Positions 24,711 to 36,377 of a stretch of DNA of 64,000 bases are shown piece by piece. This DNA is from Boswellia sacra (taxonomy: Eukaryota > Streptophyta > Magnoliopsida > Sapindales > Burseraceae). The stretch is taken from positions 47,287 to 111,286 of the forward strand of contig SNVD02011501.1 in assembly GCA_013180625.2 (NCBI GenBank), in the 5' to 3' direction. The notes under the pieces are model-generated. The model was not told the origin of the DNA and did not search any database. It saw nothing but the letters and a program-made list of their open reading frames with translations. The position numbers were made by a program, and so were the translations under genes. The first letter of the stretch is position 1. Each line of letters starts with the position of its first letter.

Positions 24711-24717
24711 TATAAAA
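24711..24717 (+). promoter_or_regulatory. Probable TATA box of HSCB
   Basis: TATAAAA lies 45 bp upstream of the chosen ATG, after a CT-rich stretch (CTCCCTCTTCTCCCTCTTC), a common plant core-promoter layout. Transcription would start near 24743. Confidence 0.5.
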
Positions 24718-24761
24718 CTTCCCAAGCCACGTTCTCAACTCTTTTGAGACTAAAAGAAAAA

Positions 24762-27700
24762 ATGAATAAAACAGAGAAGCTCTGGAAACCTCTATCGAGC
24801 GTTCTACGTAGAACGCTATATATGACGTGTCGTTTTGAACTCGTTAACTGTAATTGCAATTCAACCTCACAGGTTCGCTTTCTCAATTCATCATCTTCCT
24901 CTGATCCTAATTTATGCCGACGACACAGCTCCGTCGGAAGCCATAGATTTTCCTGGAAAACTTTCTGTTCGGAATCTGCGGAGAAAGTTAACTATGCCAC
25001 GTGCTGGAACTGTAATGCAGTGCCTACAGCGGCGCCGTTTCTGTTTTGTGACTCTTGTCGTAGTGTTCAGCCTGTTGATCAGGCGGTGGATTACTTTCAA
25101 ATATTTGGACTGTAAGTCTTCCGGTTTGAAGTTCATGTTTTGCGGTGCCGTTTCGTATTCTTTTTCTTTTACTGGTTGGATCCTGAGAAGGTATAGGAAA
25201 GGAAAAGAAAATATATATTTTGAATTTGGTTTTGATTGATTGGTTGAAAGATTAGTGAAAGTGAAACTAAAGATATTAAATGCGTTCAAGAGTTTTGAGT
25301 TAGGAGGAAAAAAAATTTCAGGTAAATTTTATTGACCTCCTCTGACATTTGAGTTAATTACAGTTTTTAGAGATGGGCAATTCCGGTTTGATAAATTTTA
25401 GGAGAGTTCTAGGAGTATCTTGAAGAAATTTTAGAGGAAATTTATGATGATCTTCAAAACCTCAAAAGAGATTAATTAAATGCTTTAAGAAATTTGGTGT
25501 AGGCTGAGTCTCTCTCTTTTCTTCTTTCCTATTTCTCTTTGTGATTAAGTATTCAAGAACTATATAAATATTACTGCTTCTTTGAGCTTCGCTTCCCTCC
25601 ATTGAAAACCAGAAGTTAGTTCTAAAACTTATGATAAGCAGAATTATACAACAATAGGTGGCTGTTTTATATTTTATTTTGGGTTATTATCATTTTGTTA
25701 TTTACTTTATTTTGTCAGCAACCAAAGAGTTTTATAAACGATAAGTGAATATTAAACAATTGGCATTTGTTTTTGTGGAAGTAAGTGTCCATAAGTTTTT
25801 TTTTTTTTTTTTTTTTTAAATTTTATTTCGTCCCTCTTTTGGATGATCATAATAGGGGCAAAAAGTACGAAATTGAGGACGAAAATCTGGAGGGAAAATA
25901 CAAAGATTGGCAGAAAAAGCTACATCCAGATCTAGTTCATTCAAAATCTGAGGTTTGTCCTAATATATATCAAATTCTTGGAAAAGGTAACAGATGGTTT
26001 GATTTATTTAATTTTTGTCGATTTTCTTTTCCTTAGAAAGAGAGAGAGTATGCTGCTGACCAATCTGCACGAGTGATCGAAGCATATCACACGCTGACCA
26101 ACCCATTGTCAAGGGCAATATACATTGTAAGATTTTTAGAGACGTATCTTGAATTATAAGATTTCTACATATAATCTTATTTGTATGTACACGTACTCCA
26201 TCCCTTGCTATGGTAATTTTTTCTACATCGCAGGCTTTCAATTATATGCTTTTTAATTTGTGTTAGGAAAGTAATTTGAAGGGTTTGTGAGGTGTTTCCA
26301 GCTTCCATGATTGAGATCTGTGTTGATGTTTTGCTAATATTTGATTCCAACTGATCTGATAAATTATTTGGTAGACACAAATGAAGCTTGTCAATCATGC
26401 TTGATAGTTTTAATTATTACAAGTGCTTTATTTTTGTATCTTAAGGCATAAGCATTTTTAGAACTAATTTGTTGTTGATTTTGTTAGTCATTGCAAAAAC
26501 TAAGGGTTTTATGGTTTAAGATATCAAAAAGTTCATATTCTTCATTCTATGCAACTGTTAACAAGATGTGTAGTAGCTCGTATTTCTGTATTAGTATGGT
26601 TGTAAGAGAAACTGACACGAGTGTGCATTGCGGTTGATGGAGTAGTACTAACAAGAGGTTGAATTGGATCTTGTGGATTCTATATATGTTTTTGGGAAGC
26701 TATTAATGTATCTGTGTATCGTCCTTGTGATTTAAACATCAATTTGGTACCACTGATAAAGAAGACATTCTTCTTTTTGTTTTACATGTCTTTCCTTTCA
26801 TCTTTCATATAACTCCTATTTTAGATTTCCTCTTCCTAGTTGTTTCTGAAACAAATGATCTCCTTTTGCTTGCAGCTGAGGCTTGAAGGTGTTGATGTTA
26901 ATGAAGAAGAGACAGTTACGGAACCAGAGTTGCTTACTGAGGTAGAGCCTTATTTGTTTAAATTCAAAGCTTTAGTTCTTTATTGTTTCTTTGATAATAA
27001 GAAGTTTCATGAAGGGAGATAGAACAATGGGGATAAATATTGTGCTCCTTCTTGTTTACAAATAGAGCTTAACGTCTTATTGTAATTCTTTTTCTTTATT
27101 TACTGGTGTTTCTGCTGTGCTTGCCAGGAAGAATCATTTTGGTTGCTTGAACTTTTATGTTAACTGAATCATATTTTTTGCATATTTTATGCTGGTTTTT
27201 CTGAAATTCAATGACAGATTATGGAGGTCAGGGAAGCTGTAGAGGATGCAGCTGATTCACAGGCATTAAATCAGATCCAGTCTCTGGTATGATACAGCTC
27301 TGGATCTTTAGATTTGTTTTGTGAGGATATAGTAGCTTGTTTAGGGTGGCAGGATCAGAATGGTCCTGTCTGGATATTACTTCCATATATTAAATGCCGA
27401 GTGTGAATTGCATTAACCACTGGTGGCACTTAGCCAGACGGTCATGTCATCACCTGAGCTGAATTGTGAAAAAATCACGTCTCATAGACTGTAACAAAGA
27501 CATCTTGTAGACTGTCAAAAAGAATGGAAAATGATTGAGGTTCTTGAAGTAGAGGGTTAATTTCAAACCGGATAATTTTTGGTTACACAGAATTTCTGTG
27601 TAGGAATGCTGCCTACAATTGATGGGCCCATAGGTTTTATATAACTCTGCCTGTGCTTGGTTTATATAAGAAAAGCCCGGTTGTCTACTGTCTTAATTTT

Positions 27701-28488
27701 ATTGCTACTGTAGCAGAAATGTGCAGATAGAATTTTTCTTTTCTCTTTTTAATTTTTTTCTGAACATTCAAATTTAATCCAAACCCTTGTGTGAGTGCCA
27801 TTTAATCTGATTCTCTTCTACAGTCTCAACAGGTGATAGGTTTTATATAACTCTGCCTGTGCTTGGTTTATATAAGAAAAGCCTGGTTGTCTACTGTCTT
27901 AATTTTATTGCTACTGTAGCAGAAATGTGCAGATAGAATTTTTCTTTTCTCTTTTTAATTTTTTTCTGAACATTCAAATTTAATCCAAACCCTTGTGTGA
28001 GTGCCATTTAATCTGATTCTCTTCTACAGTCTCAACAGGTAATAGGTTTTATATAACTCTGCCTGTGCTTGGTTTATATAAGAAAAGCCTGGTTGTCTAC
28101 TGTCTTAATTTTACTGCTACTGTAGCAGAAATGTGCAGATAGAATTTTTCTTTTCTCTTTTTAATTTTTTTCTGAACATTCAAATTTAATCCAAACCCTT
28201 GTGTGAGTGCCATTTAATCTGATTCTCTTCTACAGTCTCAACAGGTAATAAGATACAACTTTTGATCTATGATAATGTGCGTAATCATATTTATTTGATG
28301 TAACTCTTAATTCATTATTTTATCTACGATCTTCCCTTTTTTTCATCCAGATGGAGGAGAAACTGATGCATTGGTCTAACTCCTTTGCTGGCGCATTTAG
28401 AAATCAGAAATTTGATGAAGCTTTAGTTTGTATCCGAAGAATGACTTACTATGATCGTGTAAATGAAGAAATTTCAAAGAAGCTTTAA
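24762..28488 (+). CDS. HSCB: Mitochondrial Fe-S cluster co-chaperone HscB/Jac1 (J-domain protein)
   Basis: Exons 24762-25111, 25856-25952, 26037-26126, 26876-26941, 27218-27286, a candidate 9-nt microexon (28236-28244 or an upstream copy) and 28351-28488 join in frame to 272 residues. HscB recruits the Hsp70 chaperone to the ISCU scaffold so that Fe-S clusters are handed to target proteins. Visible features: a Ser/Arg-rich N-terminus suited to mitochondrial import; a zinc-binding CWNC...CDSC module at residues 81-99, as in eukaryotic HSCB; a J domain from about 110 with the HPD motif at 140-142 that stimulates Hsp70; and the C-terminal helical domain ending MTYYDRVNEEISKKL. I chose ATG 24762 since the upstream in-frame codon is only TTG. 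Skipping the microexon also keeps the frame (269 residues). A further GT after the stop (28493) suggests a 3' UTR intron. Confidence 0.9.
27631..28248. repeat. Three tandem 206-bp copies, each with a candidate microexon
   Basis: Copies begin at 27631, 27837 and 28043 (TAGGTTTTATATAACTCTGC) and are nearly identical. Each ends with a polypyrimidine tract, the acceptor CTACAG, the nine bases TCTCAACAG and a GT donor. They lie in HSCB between the fifth exon and the last exon. Confidence 0.95.
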
Positions 28489-30060
28489 TACAGGTACTCC
28501 GTCCAAGTGTTGTTTTTGGTCAAATGTTCAATCCAAGCCAAGATGAATTCCAGATATTATTGTGTAGAATTGGGAAAAATTAAAAAAATAAAAAGAAGAG
28601 GAAGAGGAAGAAGATGATGTCATTAGTTTTTTACATAGGGAAAGGATTTTTCTTTAGTTGAGGGTCACAAATGTGCACATTTACATTTATGTTATTGCCC
28701 TGACTTTGGGTATAGTTTTGGTGGTGAATGTTCACCTGTCTTGCTAGTAGTGACAGTTACCACTGAGACTTAAATAATTGCTCTCAGGCCCACAAACATA
28801 ACTAATAATAAATTCTAGGTTTAGGAGATCTATATCCACAAGTCTTACATGACAAATTGGAAGTATGGCACTTACTTTGTCACTAGTAAACCATTTCGAA
28901 ATTAAATATTGAGTGATTAACTAATGATAATAAAGAAATTCTGACAAATTCATTATTTAAATATTTTCAGGATTTTGGTGTTTTAGTTCTCATATTTGCT
29001 GCCATGGTTGGCAATCTTCTTATGCTCATATGGATTAAACAATGGCAAGTTCAAGATTCTGATGCAGACGGTTTCAGCCAGCTTGAATGTGGGTTTTTAT
29101 ATTTTCATCTTATCAGAGCAGCACTCCTAAATATTTGAATTTTCAGTTCAGCTTTACCTCGGGTTCTCCCTTTCATATTAGTTCATCAATTTGCATCATT
29201 GGATTAAGCTCTAGGTGTCAAGGAGTGGAATCTATCTTATATCTATTATTGCTTGTTGTACTGGCAATTTATCCTCCCTTTCGCTCTGAGAATTTTGGGA
29301 ATGGTTAACAGACTGAGATAATAAAAGTAAAAATTGTCCTCCTTTTCTCCTACATAAATAAAGCAATAGTTTGATGTGTCAGGTTGTTTTTCAATTCTTC
29401 TTTTTCAGGTAGCTTTTAATGGAAAACCTGGTTGGAACTGCCCGCTATCATGCAATGTAAATCCATATGAACAAGTATGAAATAGGCAGGAAGATTCCTT
29501 CTACACTTATTTATCAAACTGGGTATTTTATTTTTGGGTAACTTATGGGCCTCGTTACTGTTTCTAGCATATGTAACACTATATATCTAGTATATTACAT
29601 AGGTTTTCTGCTTACTGCTCAGGCCAGTGGCAAAATGCTTGGATTATTTTCTGAATTCTTCTCTTTACCAAATGGGGAATGCTATAGTACTGGGCGGGAG
29701 ACAGCCCCAAGGGCTGTGCGGAGCTGGGAACATTACCAGCTCGACACTATAGTTTGACCCTTATCACATAATGTTTAATGTTATTGGTTAACTGAATTGT
29801 CAAGCAGTCCAGGATCTGGCTGTTATTGTTGTCATCTTTAAATTTGACATAGTGATCGTAATCACAATTAACATGCATTTTGAAGTATCTTATGGTTCTG
29901 CTTCAACCATTTTATTTTTGTTGTATTGGAACAAGGAATATTCAGGAACAAACAGTGTATGATGTAAATTTGATAATTTTCCAGCAACTATCTGGTCTTC
30001 AGACCTTCTAATTGATGATGATATTTTGATCTTTTGTGCAAAGTTGCAGAATAATGTAAG
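28489..30060 (+). other. HSCB 3' UTR and region between convergent genes
   Basis: No independent gene is supported. A GT at 28493 and an AG near 28970 could bound a 3' UTR intron. A GC-rich patch with paired stems lies at 29682-29752. The short frame at 29545-29757 has no recognisable domain. Confidence 0.4.
29682..29752. other. GC-rich block able to fold into two hairpins inside a closing stem
   Basis: Two perfect 7-bp inverted repeats, ACAGCCC-CAA-GGGCTGT (29701-29717) and GAGCTGG-8 nt-CCAGCTC (29721-29742), are enclosed by CTATAG at 29682-29687 and 29747-29752, which can pair with itself. The surroundings are AT-rich. Function unknown. Confidence 0.45.
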
Positions 30061-30125
30061 CAAGAATCAACTTCTATTTAAAATTTAGAGAATAACATGT
30101 ACAAAAATCCAAGATAGATAGAAAG

Positions 30126-33100
30126 TCATGTTAAGAACTGGCGTCTAACTTTCAGAGCAGACTTCTTTTGTAATACACTACGAGCCAATTCTTGTTTTCC
30201 TTCTCTGTTAAGCCCATAATATATTGTTCGAAAATTAATATTACTGGGAACAATCCCACTGTTCTGCATTTCTGATAAGAGCTGCAGGGCTTTTTTGGAT
30301 TTACCTACTTTACACAAACAATTAATGAACATTGAATAAGTCTTAAAATCCGGATGAGGACCTTTCACTTGCATACGATAAAAGACATCCCAAGCATCCT
30401 CAACCTTGCCTACGCTCATGAACCCTCTAATCAATGCAGAATATGTAACTACAGTCGGCTGACAACCCTGCTGTTGCATTTCTTCAAAAATTTCTAAAGC
30501 TCTTCCTATTTGCTTTTCCTTGAAGAAATGGACTATCAAGGATGTATAAACATGGACGGTTGGATAAAGACCTACCTGCTTCATCGATTCCACCTTAGTC
30601 AATGCTCGTTCTACTTGTCCTCTTTGCAGTAGTCCATGAACAATGCTTCCATAAATGTACTCATCCAGTCTAGATCGATCTTCGCCCCCAACCTCATCAA
30701 CCAATGCCAAAGCTTCTTCCAGTCTTCCTGCCCGACAAAGAGCTCGAATGTACATGGAATAACTCAGCGGAAAGGTGAGACCAACTTTGCAAATTGAATC
30801 AAAGCAACTTCTAGCTTCTTGCAGCTTACCATCTTCACATAAACAACCAAGATATGTTTCAAACAGCTCCTTATCTGGGATATGTCCTGCGTGAGTCATC
30901 TCCTGGAACACTTTTATGGCCTCATCTATCTTCCTACCTTTTCTCCCGCAAAGCAATATGACTAGGTACTTGTAGGTACTACTAGTTGGATTACAACCAG
31001 TAGCTTTCATCTCTCTGAAAACCTTTAGAGCAATCTCTGTGAGACCCGCTCGACCATATTGCATTATCATTATTGTCCATGTATCTGGTGTGATTAAGTA
31101 ACCTTTTCTTCTCATTTCAAAAAAGAGGCTTCTCATGTGCTTAAAATCTTTCCCATGTCCCGCAATTTTGATAGCCATGTTGTAAGTTTCTGTGCTGTGG
31201 CTATAACCAGCTTGTTTACCAACCCATAAGAAAAAACGTAAAGCCGCATTACCATTCATTTTGGTATTACATAAAATTTCCAGAACTAGTTCTGGTGTGA
31301 ACTTTACAGTGCATTTCTCCAAAGTTTCTAGAATGAAGCACCAGTCCATCGAGGAGGATAACATCCTACAAATTTCTTGCAAATTTTGCTTACTGGAAGC
31401 CTTTGAAGGTGGATCCACTAAGTAAGAGTCCATCCTCTTTTGATCTGTTCGGTTCTGGTTCAAATCTACATTAGGCTCTTGTCCCCTGGTTGCACAAGTA
31501 CTAGACAATTCACCTTCTTGAGAATGGAGTTTATTGATCCTCTGCATCTGCTTTACTTTCTCAACATTATCACTCTCTCCTTTTTTCTCCATACAAGATA
31601 TAACCCAATGAAATACTTCATCTCCAATTACTATTCTGGAATCCTGCATATCGTTCAAAACCTTTAAAATCTCATCTGTCCTCGAAACTCTACACAGCTC
31701 CTTGATAAACACTGAATAAGATTTCCAAGTGGGCCTGATACCAATGTCCTCCATACTCTTGAACACTTTCCATGCTTGGGATATCTGGTTTTGCTGAATA
31801 TGACCAGCAACCATAGCTGTGATCGCCACACTATCAGGCTGGACTCCGTTTTCTAACATCTCATCATATAGATCATACCCTTTCTTATACTCATTTAACT
31901 TGAAGAGGCACTGTATTAGCTCAGTATATGTAGAAGCCATTGGCAAATATCCAGATTCTTTCATTTCTTGGAACAGAAGGAGAGCTTTAGAAATATCATT
32001 TTTCCTCAAGTACCCATTGATTATAAACCCATAAACCTTACCATCAACCAAATCTTTTCTCTTCATAATGTCAACAATCTCCAAAGCATCCGAAATCCTA
32101 CCAGCCCTACACAGTCCTTTTACTAAAGTCTCGAAATAGTCTGTGCCAATTGATATATCTTTATTCCTGAGGTTCTCAATCAATTCCAAAGCTTCCCTAA
32201 TTCTCCCAGAAGCACAAAAGCTCTTCAACATGCAACCATAAACATCATGCTCAGGGATCTGAGAGATCCTTATCATATCATCACCAATAGAGTGAACGGC
32301 ATCAACATCTCCCAATTTTGCTGCACAATTCAGTGCCTTTTTGTAGAGATTCAAATCAAGCACCATCTCCTTTTGTGCCACCTCTTTATAAAATTCCAAT
32401 GCTACGTCACCTTTTCCACCGTTACAAAGGGATTGTATAATCGTCTTATAAGAAGCTGCATCAGGTTCATAGCCACATTTCCTCATACTATCAAACACCA
32501 ACAACGCTTTGCCTGTCAACTTTGTTTTTCCATATTGTGACAAAAGAATTGTCCAAGTCTTGATATTCTTTTTACATGAGTTTATCTCCATATCTCTCCC
32601 CAACTTCTCCGTTAGCCCAAACTCTTGTGCTTCCCCAGCTACTGACAACATGGTATTGTAAGTCTCCGTTGTATGATAAAAACCTTCTCTTAGCTTCACC
32701 CAACTGAAGAACCTTAAAGCCAAATGTGGCACTTTAAAGCATCTTTTCAACACCTTCTCAACAATCTCAGGTTCAAACCGAAAACCCAAATTCTCTAACC
32801 TCTCATCCATCGGAACAACCCCATTTTCGGCCCTAACAATCTCAGTAATCTCATGAACCACCTTGCTAACATCAGCTTCACCCAAACTTCCCACCTGGGT
32901 ATTTTGCAAGACCACTAAATTCTCCTCTTCAGCTTTTCCACAAACAGTTTGTGCGCAACAATCAAATTCTTCACTAACCTCGTCTTTTTCAAACTGGGCT
33001 TCTTTGGAGATCGAAAACCCGCATGGGGTTTCATCCGGGGTTACATTGTCAGTGCCTAAAATTTCGGAGATCTCATGAAAAAGTGAAGCAATATTATCGG

Positions 33101-33263
33101 TTTGGCCCTTTATAGCAGACTGTTGGGTTTTCCTAGACCGGGAAGGTTGGGATGACTTGGAAATGCTTGAGAGATGAGAAATCCAAAGCTTACAGAGCAG
33201 GAAATGAGAGAGTTTATAGCTTGCAGGACGTGAGCCCAAGGATTGGAATTTGGTTAAGTACAT
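30126..33263 (-). CDS. P-class pentatricopeptide repeat protein, probably mitochondrial
   Basis: Single-exon gene of 1045 residues with no stop or shift. PPR proteins bind organellar RNA one base per repeat and act in RNA stability, splicing or translation. The first 50 residues are rich in Ser, Arg and Lys with few acids, which fits a mitochondrial presequence. About residues 60-165 are acidic and non-repeat. Two arrays of roughly 35-residue repeats follow, at about 170-575 and 665-1030, separated by a hydrophilic linker. Each array opens with a similar motif (ALRFFSWV...TETYN and ALRFFLWV...TETYN), so the protein looks like two related modules. Repeats are of the P type, such as VVTYSALIRGFMSVGKVEDA; no E, DYW or SMR domain. 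Overall layout recalls the Arabidopsis At5g06400 type, from memory. It converges on HSCB and is followed by a short 3' UTR. Confidence 0.93.
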   Translation of the reverse strand: MYLTKFQSLGSRPASYKLSHFLLCKLWISHLSSISKSSQPSRSRKTQQSAIKGQTDNIASLFHEISEILGTDNVTPDETPCGFSISKEAQFEKDEVSEEFDCCAQTVCGKAEEENLVVLQNTQVGSLGEADVSKVVHEITEIVRAENGVVPMDERLENLGFRFEPEIVEKVLKRCFKVPHLALRFFSWVKLREGFYHTTETYNTMLSVAGEAQEFGLTEKLGRDMEINSCKKNIKTWTILLSQYGKTKLTGKALLVFDSMRKCGYEPDAASYKTIIQSLCNGGKGDVALEFYKEVAQKEMVLDLNLYKKALNCAAKLGDVDAVHSIGDDMIRISQIPEHDVYGCMLKSFCASGRIREALELIENLRNKDISIGTDYFETLVKGLCRAGRISDALEIVDIMKRKDLVDGKVYGFIINGYLRKNDISKALLLFQEMKESGYLPMASTYTELIQCLFKLNEYKKGYDLYDEMLENGVQPDSVAITAMVAGHIQQNQISQAWKVFKSMEDIGIRPTWKSYSVFIKELCRVSRTDEILKVLNDMQDSRIVIGDEVFHWVISCMEKKGESDNVEKVKQMQRINKLHSQEGELSSTCATRGQEPNVDLNQNRTDQKRMDSYLVDPPSKASSKQNLQEICRMLSSSMDWCFILETLEKCTVKFTPELVLEILCNTKMNGNAALRFFLWVGKQAGYSHSTETYNMAIKIAGHGKDFKHMRSLFFEMRRKGYLITPDTWTIMIMQYGRAGLTEIALKVFREMKATGCNPTSSTYKYLVILLCGRKGRKIDEAIKVFQEMTHAGHIPDKELFETYLGCLCEDGKLQEARSCFDSICKVGLTFPLSYSMYIRALCRAGRLEEALALVDEVGGEDRSRLDEYIYGSIVHGLLQRGQVERALTKVESMKQVGLYPTVHVYTSLIVHFFKEKQIGRALEIFEEMQQQGCQPTVVTYSALIRGFMSVGKVEDAWDVFYRMQVKGPHPDFKTYSMFINCLCKVGKSKKALQLLSEMQNSGIVPSNINFRTIYYGLNREGKQELARSVLQKKSALKVRRQFLT

Positions 33264-33370
33264 TGTTTGTGGAACATCACCAACTCTGAAAGCTTTTTAA
33301 CTTTAAAACTTCATTTACGCGCCACTACGAACAAACACGTCGCTTCCATCACACGCACGGTGGAGCGCAG

Positions 33371-33392
33371 ACATATATATATATATATATAC
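33371..33392. repeat. (AT)n microsatellite upstream of the PPR gene
   Basis: A run of AT units about 110 bp before the PPR start codon. It could double as a TATA-like element, but this is not certain. Confidence 0.8.
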
Positions 33393-33410
33393 TCCCACAA
33401 CAAGTAATTT

Positions 33411-33808
33411 CCATAAGGTTTGACGTAGAAATACAGTTTTATATTATATTTGTATTATTATCATAAGATTTGATATAATATTATTTAGAAATATAGTTTT
33501 ATATTTGTATTATTTCAAACATTAAAGTTTGTAGATTTGTATCATCTAAGTTTGGTTGACTGATTTTATTTACTTTTTAATAAAAGGATAATAATATTTT
33601 TGTCAATTGAACATAGATATTTAATAAGTATGAAGTAACATTGATTTCATTTTCGTCATAAATAATTATTCAATTGTTATTTAGTTTGTGAAAAAGTAAA
33701 AAAAATTTATCAACTAGACCTAAATGATACAAATACGTAAACCTCAAGGACCAAAATAACATAAATATAAAACTACGTTTCTAGGTAATTTTATGCTAAA
33801 CCTTATGG
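33411..33808. mobile_element. MITE-like inverted-repeat element, 398 bp
   Basis: The left end CCATAAGGTTTGACGTAGAA and the reverse complement of the right end CCATAAGGTTTAGCATAAAA match, and both continue into (C)AGTTTTATATT. It resembles the element at 22091-22406. It sits in the promoter-proximal flank of the PPR gene. No convincing target duplication. Confidence 0.55.
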
Positions 33809-33876
33809 ATAGTATTAGATATTACCCAATTCACAAGAATCAGTTATTTCAATCTTGTCTAGTGTTGCAAGATACA

Positions 33877-35079
33877 GGGCCCATTTTGGAGCTATTACTG
33901 TGAATGTAGCAATAGCAATCCAGGGGTGTTTAGGATTACTTCTCCATCTGCTTCAAAAAGAAGCTGCTACAAAAGAAAGTTAGATTTATAAAGAACCTTT
34001 TGGAGGCTTACTTCTGCTTTTGATTTAAGAAATGTCTAAAATATCCTCATTAGAAAAATAAATTATAAAATTCCTTCACTTTTCTTTTTTTTTAAAATAT
34101 ACTTAATAAATAATTAAATAAGTAATCATTAATTAATTTATTAAATTTATTTCATGAAATTTAAAAAATTACAAAAATTAAAAAATTAAAACTATCGTAG
34201 AAGGTTCATCGACCACCTCGAAAGGCAGTTGTTGGCGAACGTTCCAGAGGCGTATTTAATAACACTGTTGATACCACCATAATCGCTGATGAGCGATCTA
34301 AGCATTGACAATGGTTATAATGACAAAATGTGTGGCATTTGGCTGCAAAAGATGATAGAGGCTTGCCAAAAGTTTCGTAGTATTCTACCATAAAATGTTA
34401 CACCTTTTGTCGTTATAATCACGTGGATGGTCAGATCGCACATTGACGATCATGGTGGTGCCGGCAGTGTCGCTGGACACGCCTTCAGAACGGTCGCCAG
34501 CGACCTCCTCTAGTGGCGGTCTAATGACCTAGTCTGGTGACCCCACCGGCGATAGTTTTAAATTTTTTTTATTTTTTTATTTTTTATCTTTTTCAAAGTT
34601 CATAAAATAAATTTAGTAAATATAATATTTTTATATACTTTAACTAATTATAATATACGTTGACATATATTATATATTTTAAATTATTTTATAAATAAAT
34701 GCGTATTTTCATAATAAATATTAAATTAAATGAATTTGATTTTAATATTCAATTAAATTAAATTTAAACATATAAGTTATCCATCTATAAGTTTTACATA
34801 AATTAAAAATTAATTATATATTTTATTTGTATTTATATAAAATTTGTTTAAAATAATTATATATTATAAATGAATATTTTACATGTCTATTTTGATCATT
34901 TGTATATAATAAAAGGTACAACAACAATAATCCTAAAAACTACTATCTTACTTTTGAAAAGCAAAACAATTTTTAAAAGTTGATTTACCAAACACTCTCC
35001 TATTTTTTTTAAGCTATTTTTTTCTATAAAAAAGTAGAAGTTGCTTTTTTCTATAACAACAACAATCCCAAACTGGCCC
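33877..35079. mobile_element. Probable non-autonomous DNA transposon, 1203 bp
   Basis: Ends GGGCCCATTTTGGAGCTATT and (reverse complement) GGGCCAGTTTGGGATTGTT are similar, and both lie next to the trinucleotide ACA (33874-33876 and 35080-35082). Tourist/Harbinger-type elements often begin GGGCC.GTTTGG and make 3-bp duplications, though usually TAA/TTA. There is no transposase. A GC-richer island lies at 34200-34560. Confidence 0.45.
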
Positions 35080-35506
35080 ACAATGTCTTATTCATTTTCT
35101 AATTTTTATTTATAAAATTTTTTTATGTAAAATACAAACTGCTATAAATTTTCCTAACATTCTCTTGCTCACTTTCTATTTCTCCACAATCTCTTATTTA
35201 TTTTCTAATTTTTATTTATAAAAAATTTTTATAAGTAAAATGCAAATTATTGTAAATTTTCCTAACATTCTCTTACTCACTTTCTATTAATTGTATTAAC
35301 ATAAATTTATTTATTGATCTTAAATCTTATAAATTTTTTATAGAACTAAGTTAAAAATTTTAACAGTAATATATAACCATTGATTAATTCAATACTTGAA
35401 ATAAACAGAGATTGAATTGACATTAAAAATAATTATATTCTAATTTTTCTTTTATAATTAAATAGAATTATAATTAGGAAACAAACTAACTAAAATAAAG
35501 CATAAC
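35080..35506. other. AT-rich spacer with a short tandem duplication
   Basis: Contains two similar segments of about 120 bp (35083-35175 and 35200-35290) sharing CTTATT(C/T)ATTTTCTAATTTTT and TTTTCCTAACATTCTCTT. No gene. It ends at the left edge of the Copia element. Confidence 0.5.
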
Positions 35507-36363
35507 TGTTAGTTCTGGAAGTATGCAATTATAAGTAATATAACAGTAAACTGTAAAGTAAATCGGCACAGGAGAATTTTTACGTGGTTCGGTTATAACC
35601 AACCTACATCCACCGACAACTATAGAGCTGCAATTCACTAAGTTCTTGTTTCTACAATCTTTAGGATCGTTTATAATGCTGACTCACTTTTACACATTGA
35701 CCTAATCTTTGTAAAATAAAATCCCGCCAAGATCTTAAACTCTAGTAACACTGCTCACTCTCTGTCTCAAATAACTTAACAACACACTGTTAAGTATATC
35801 ATAACCACGATGTCTGACACTGAATTACATAAACACTTAACTCGCAAGTTCTCTCAAGTGTCTACTAACTCACACAGACCTAATCAATCATTTATGTATG
35901 ATTACAATCTCTCATACATGAATGAAACACTTTATCAAATCAATGAAGCATTCCTATTTACGTTGAAGCTCTCCTTTCAATTCTGGAATGCCATAACATA
36001 GACTCTCCCAACCAACCTGTATGCGTTATGAAAACATAACGTTATATATATAGTGGGAAGTTTGAACAAAATCTCCTTAGATTCCTATAAAAATCCTAAT
36101 CAAACTCTCATTAGGATAAAGACAAATATAATAGGAAGTGATATAAATAAGTCCTAAAGGAATTAGGACACAAATATATATTCTCCTATTTTAATTAGGA
36201 TACATGAAATAATGTCCTATTTTAAGAGGATATTGATTATGAATTAAATACTTCCTAAAATATACTTCTAGAAATAGTAAAATAATAAACCATGTAATAT
36301 TCTTGTTTTATCACAAGTTAGACAAAATATCATGTGCATGGCACATGCACGTTGACACCAACA
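35507..36363 (-). repeat. 3' LTR of the Copia element
   Basis: Near-identical to 45487-46343, with scattered substitutions visible by eye, so the insertion is not recent. The CACTATATATATA promoter-like stretch lies at about 36045-36055. Confidence 0.95.
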
Positions 36364-36377
36364 ATCTCCCCCTTTTT
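36364..36377 (-). other. Polypurine tract of the Copia element
   Basis: On the minus strand AAAAAGGGGGAGAT directly abuts the 3' LTR, the expected primer site for plus-strand DNA synthesis. Confidence 0.8.

Noticed and set aside
29545..29757. 70-codon frame downstream of HSCB as a gene
   Set aside because: No domain; its GC-rich end is the two-hairpin block and the rest is UTR-like.
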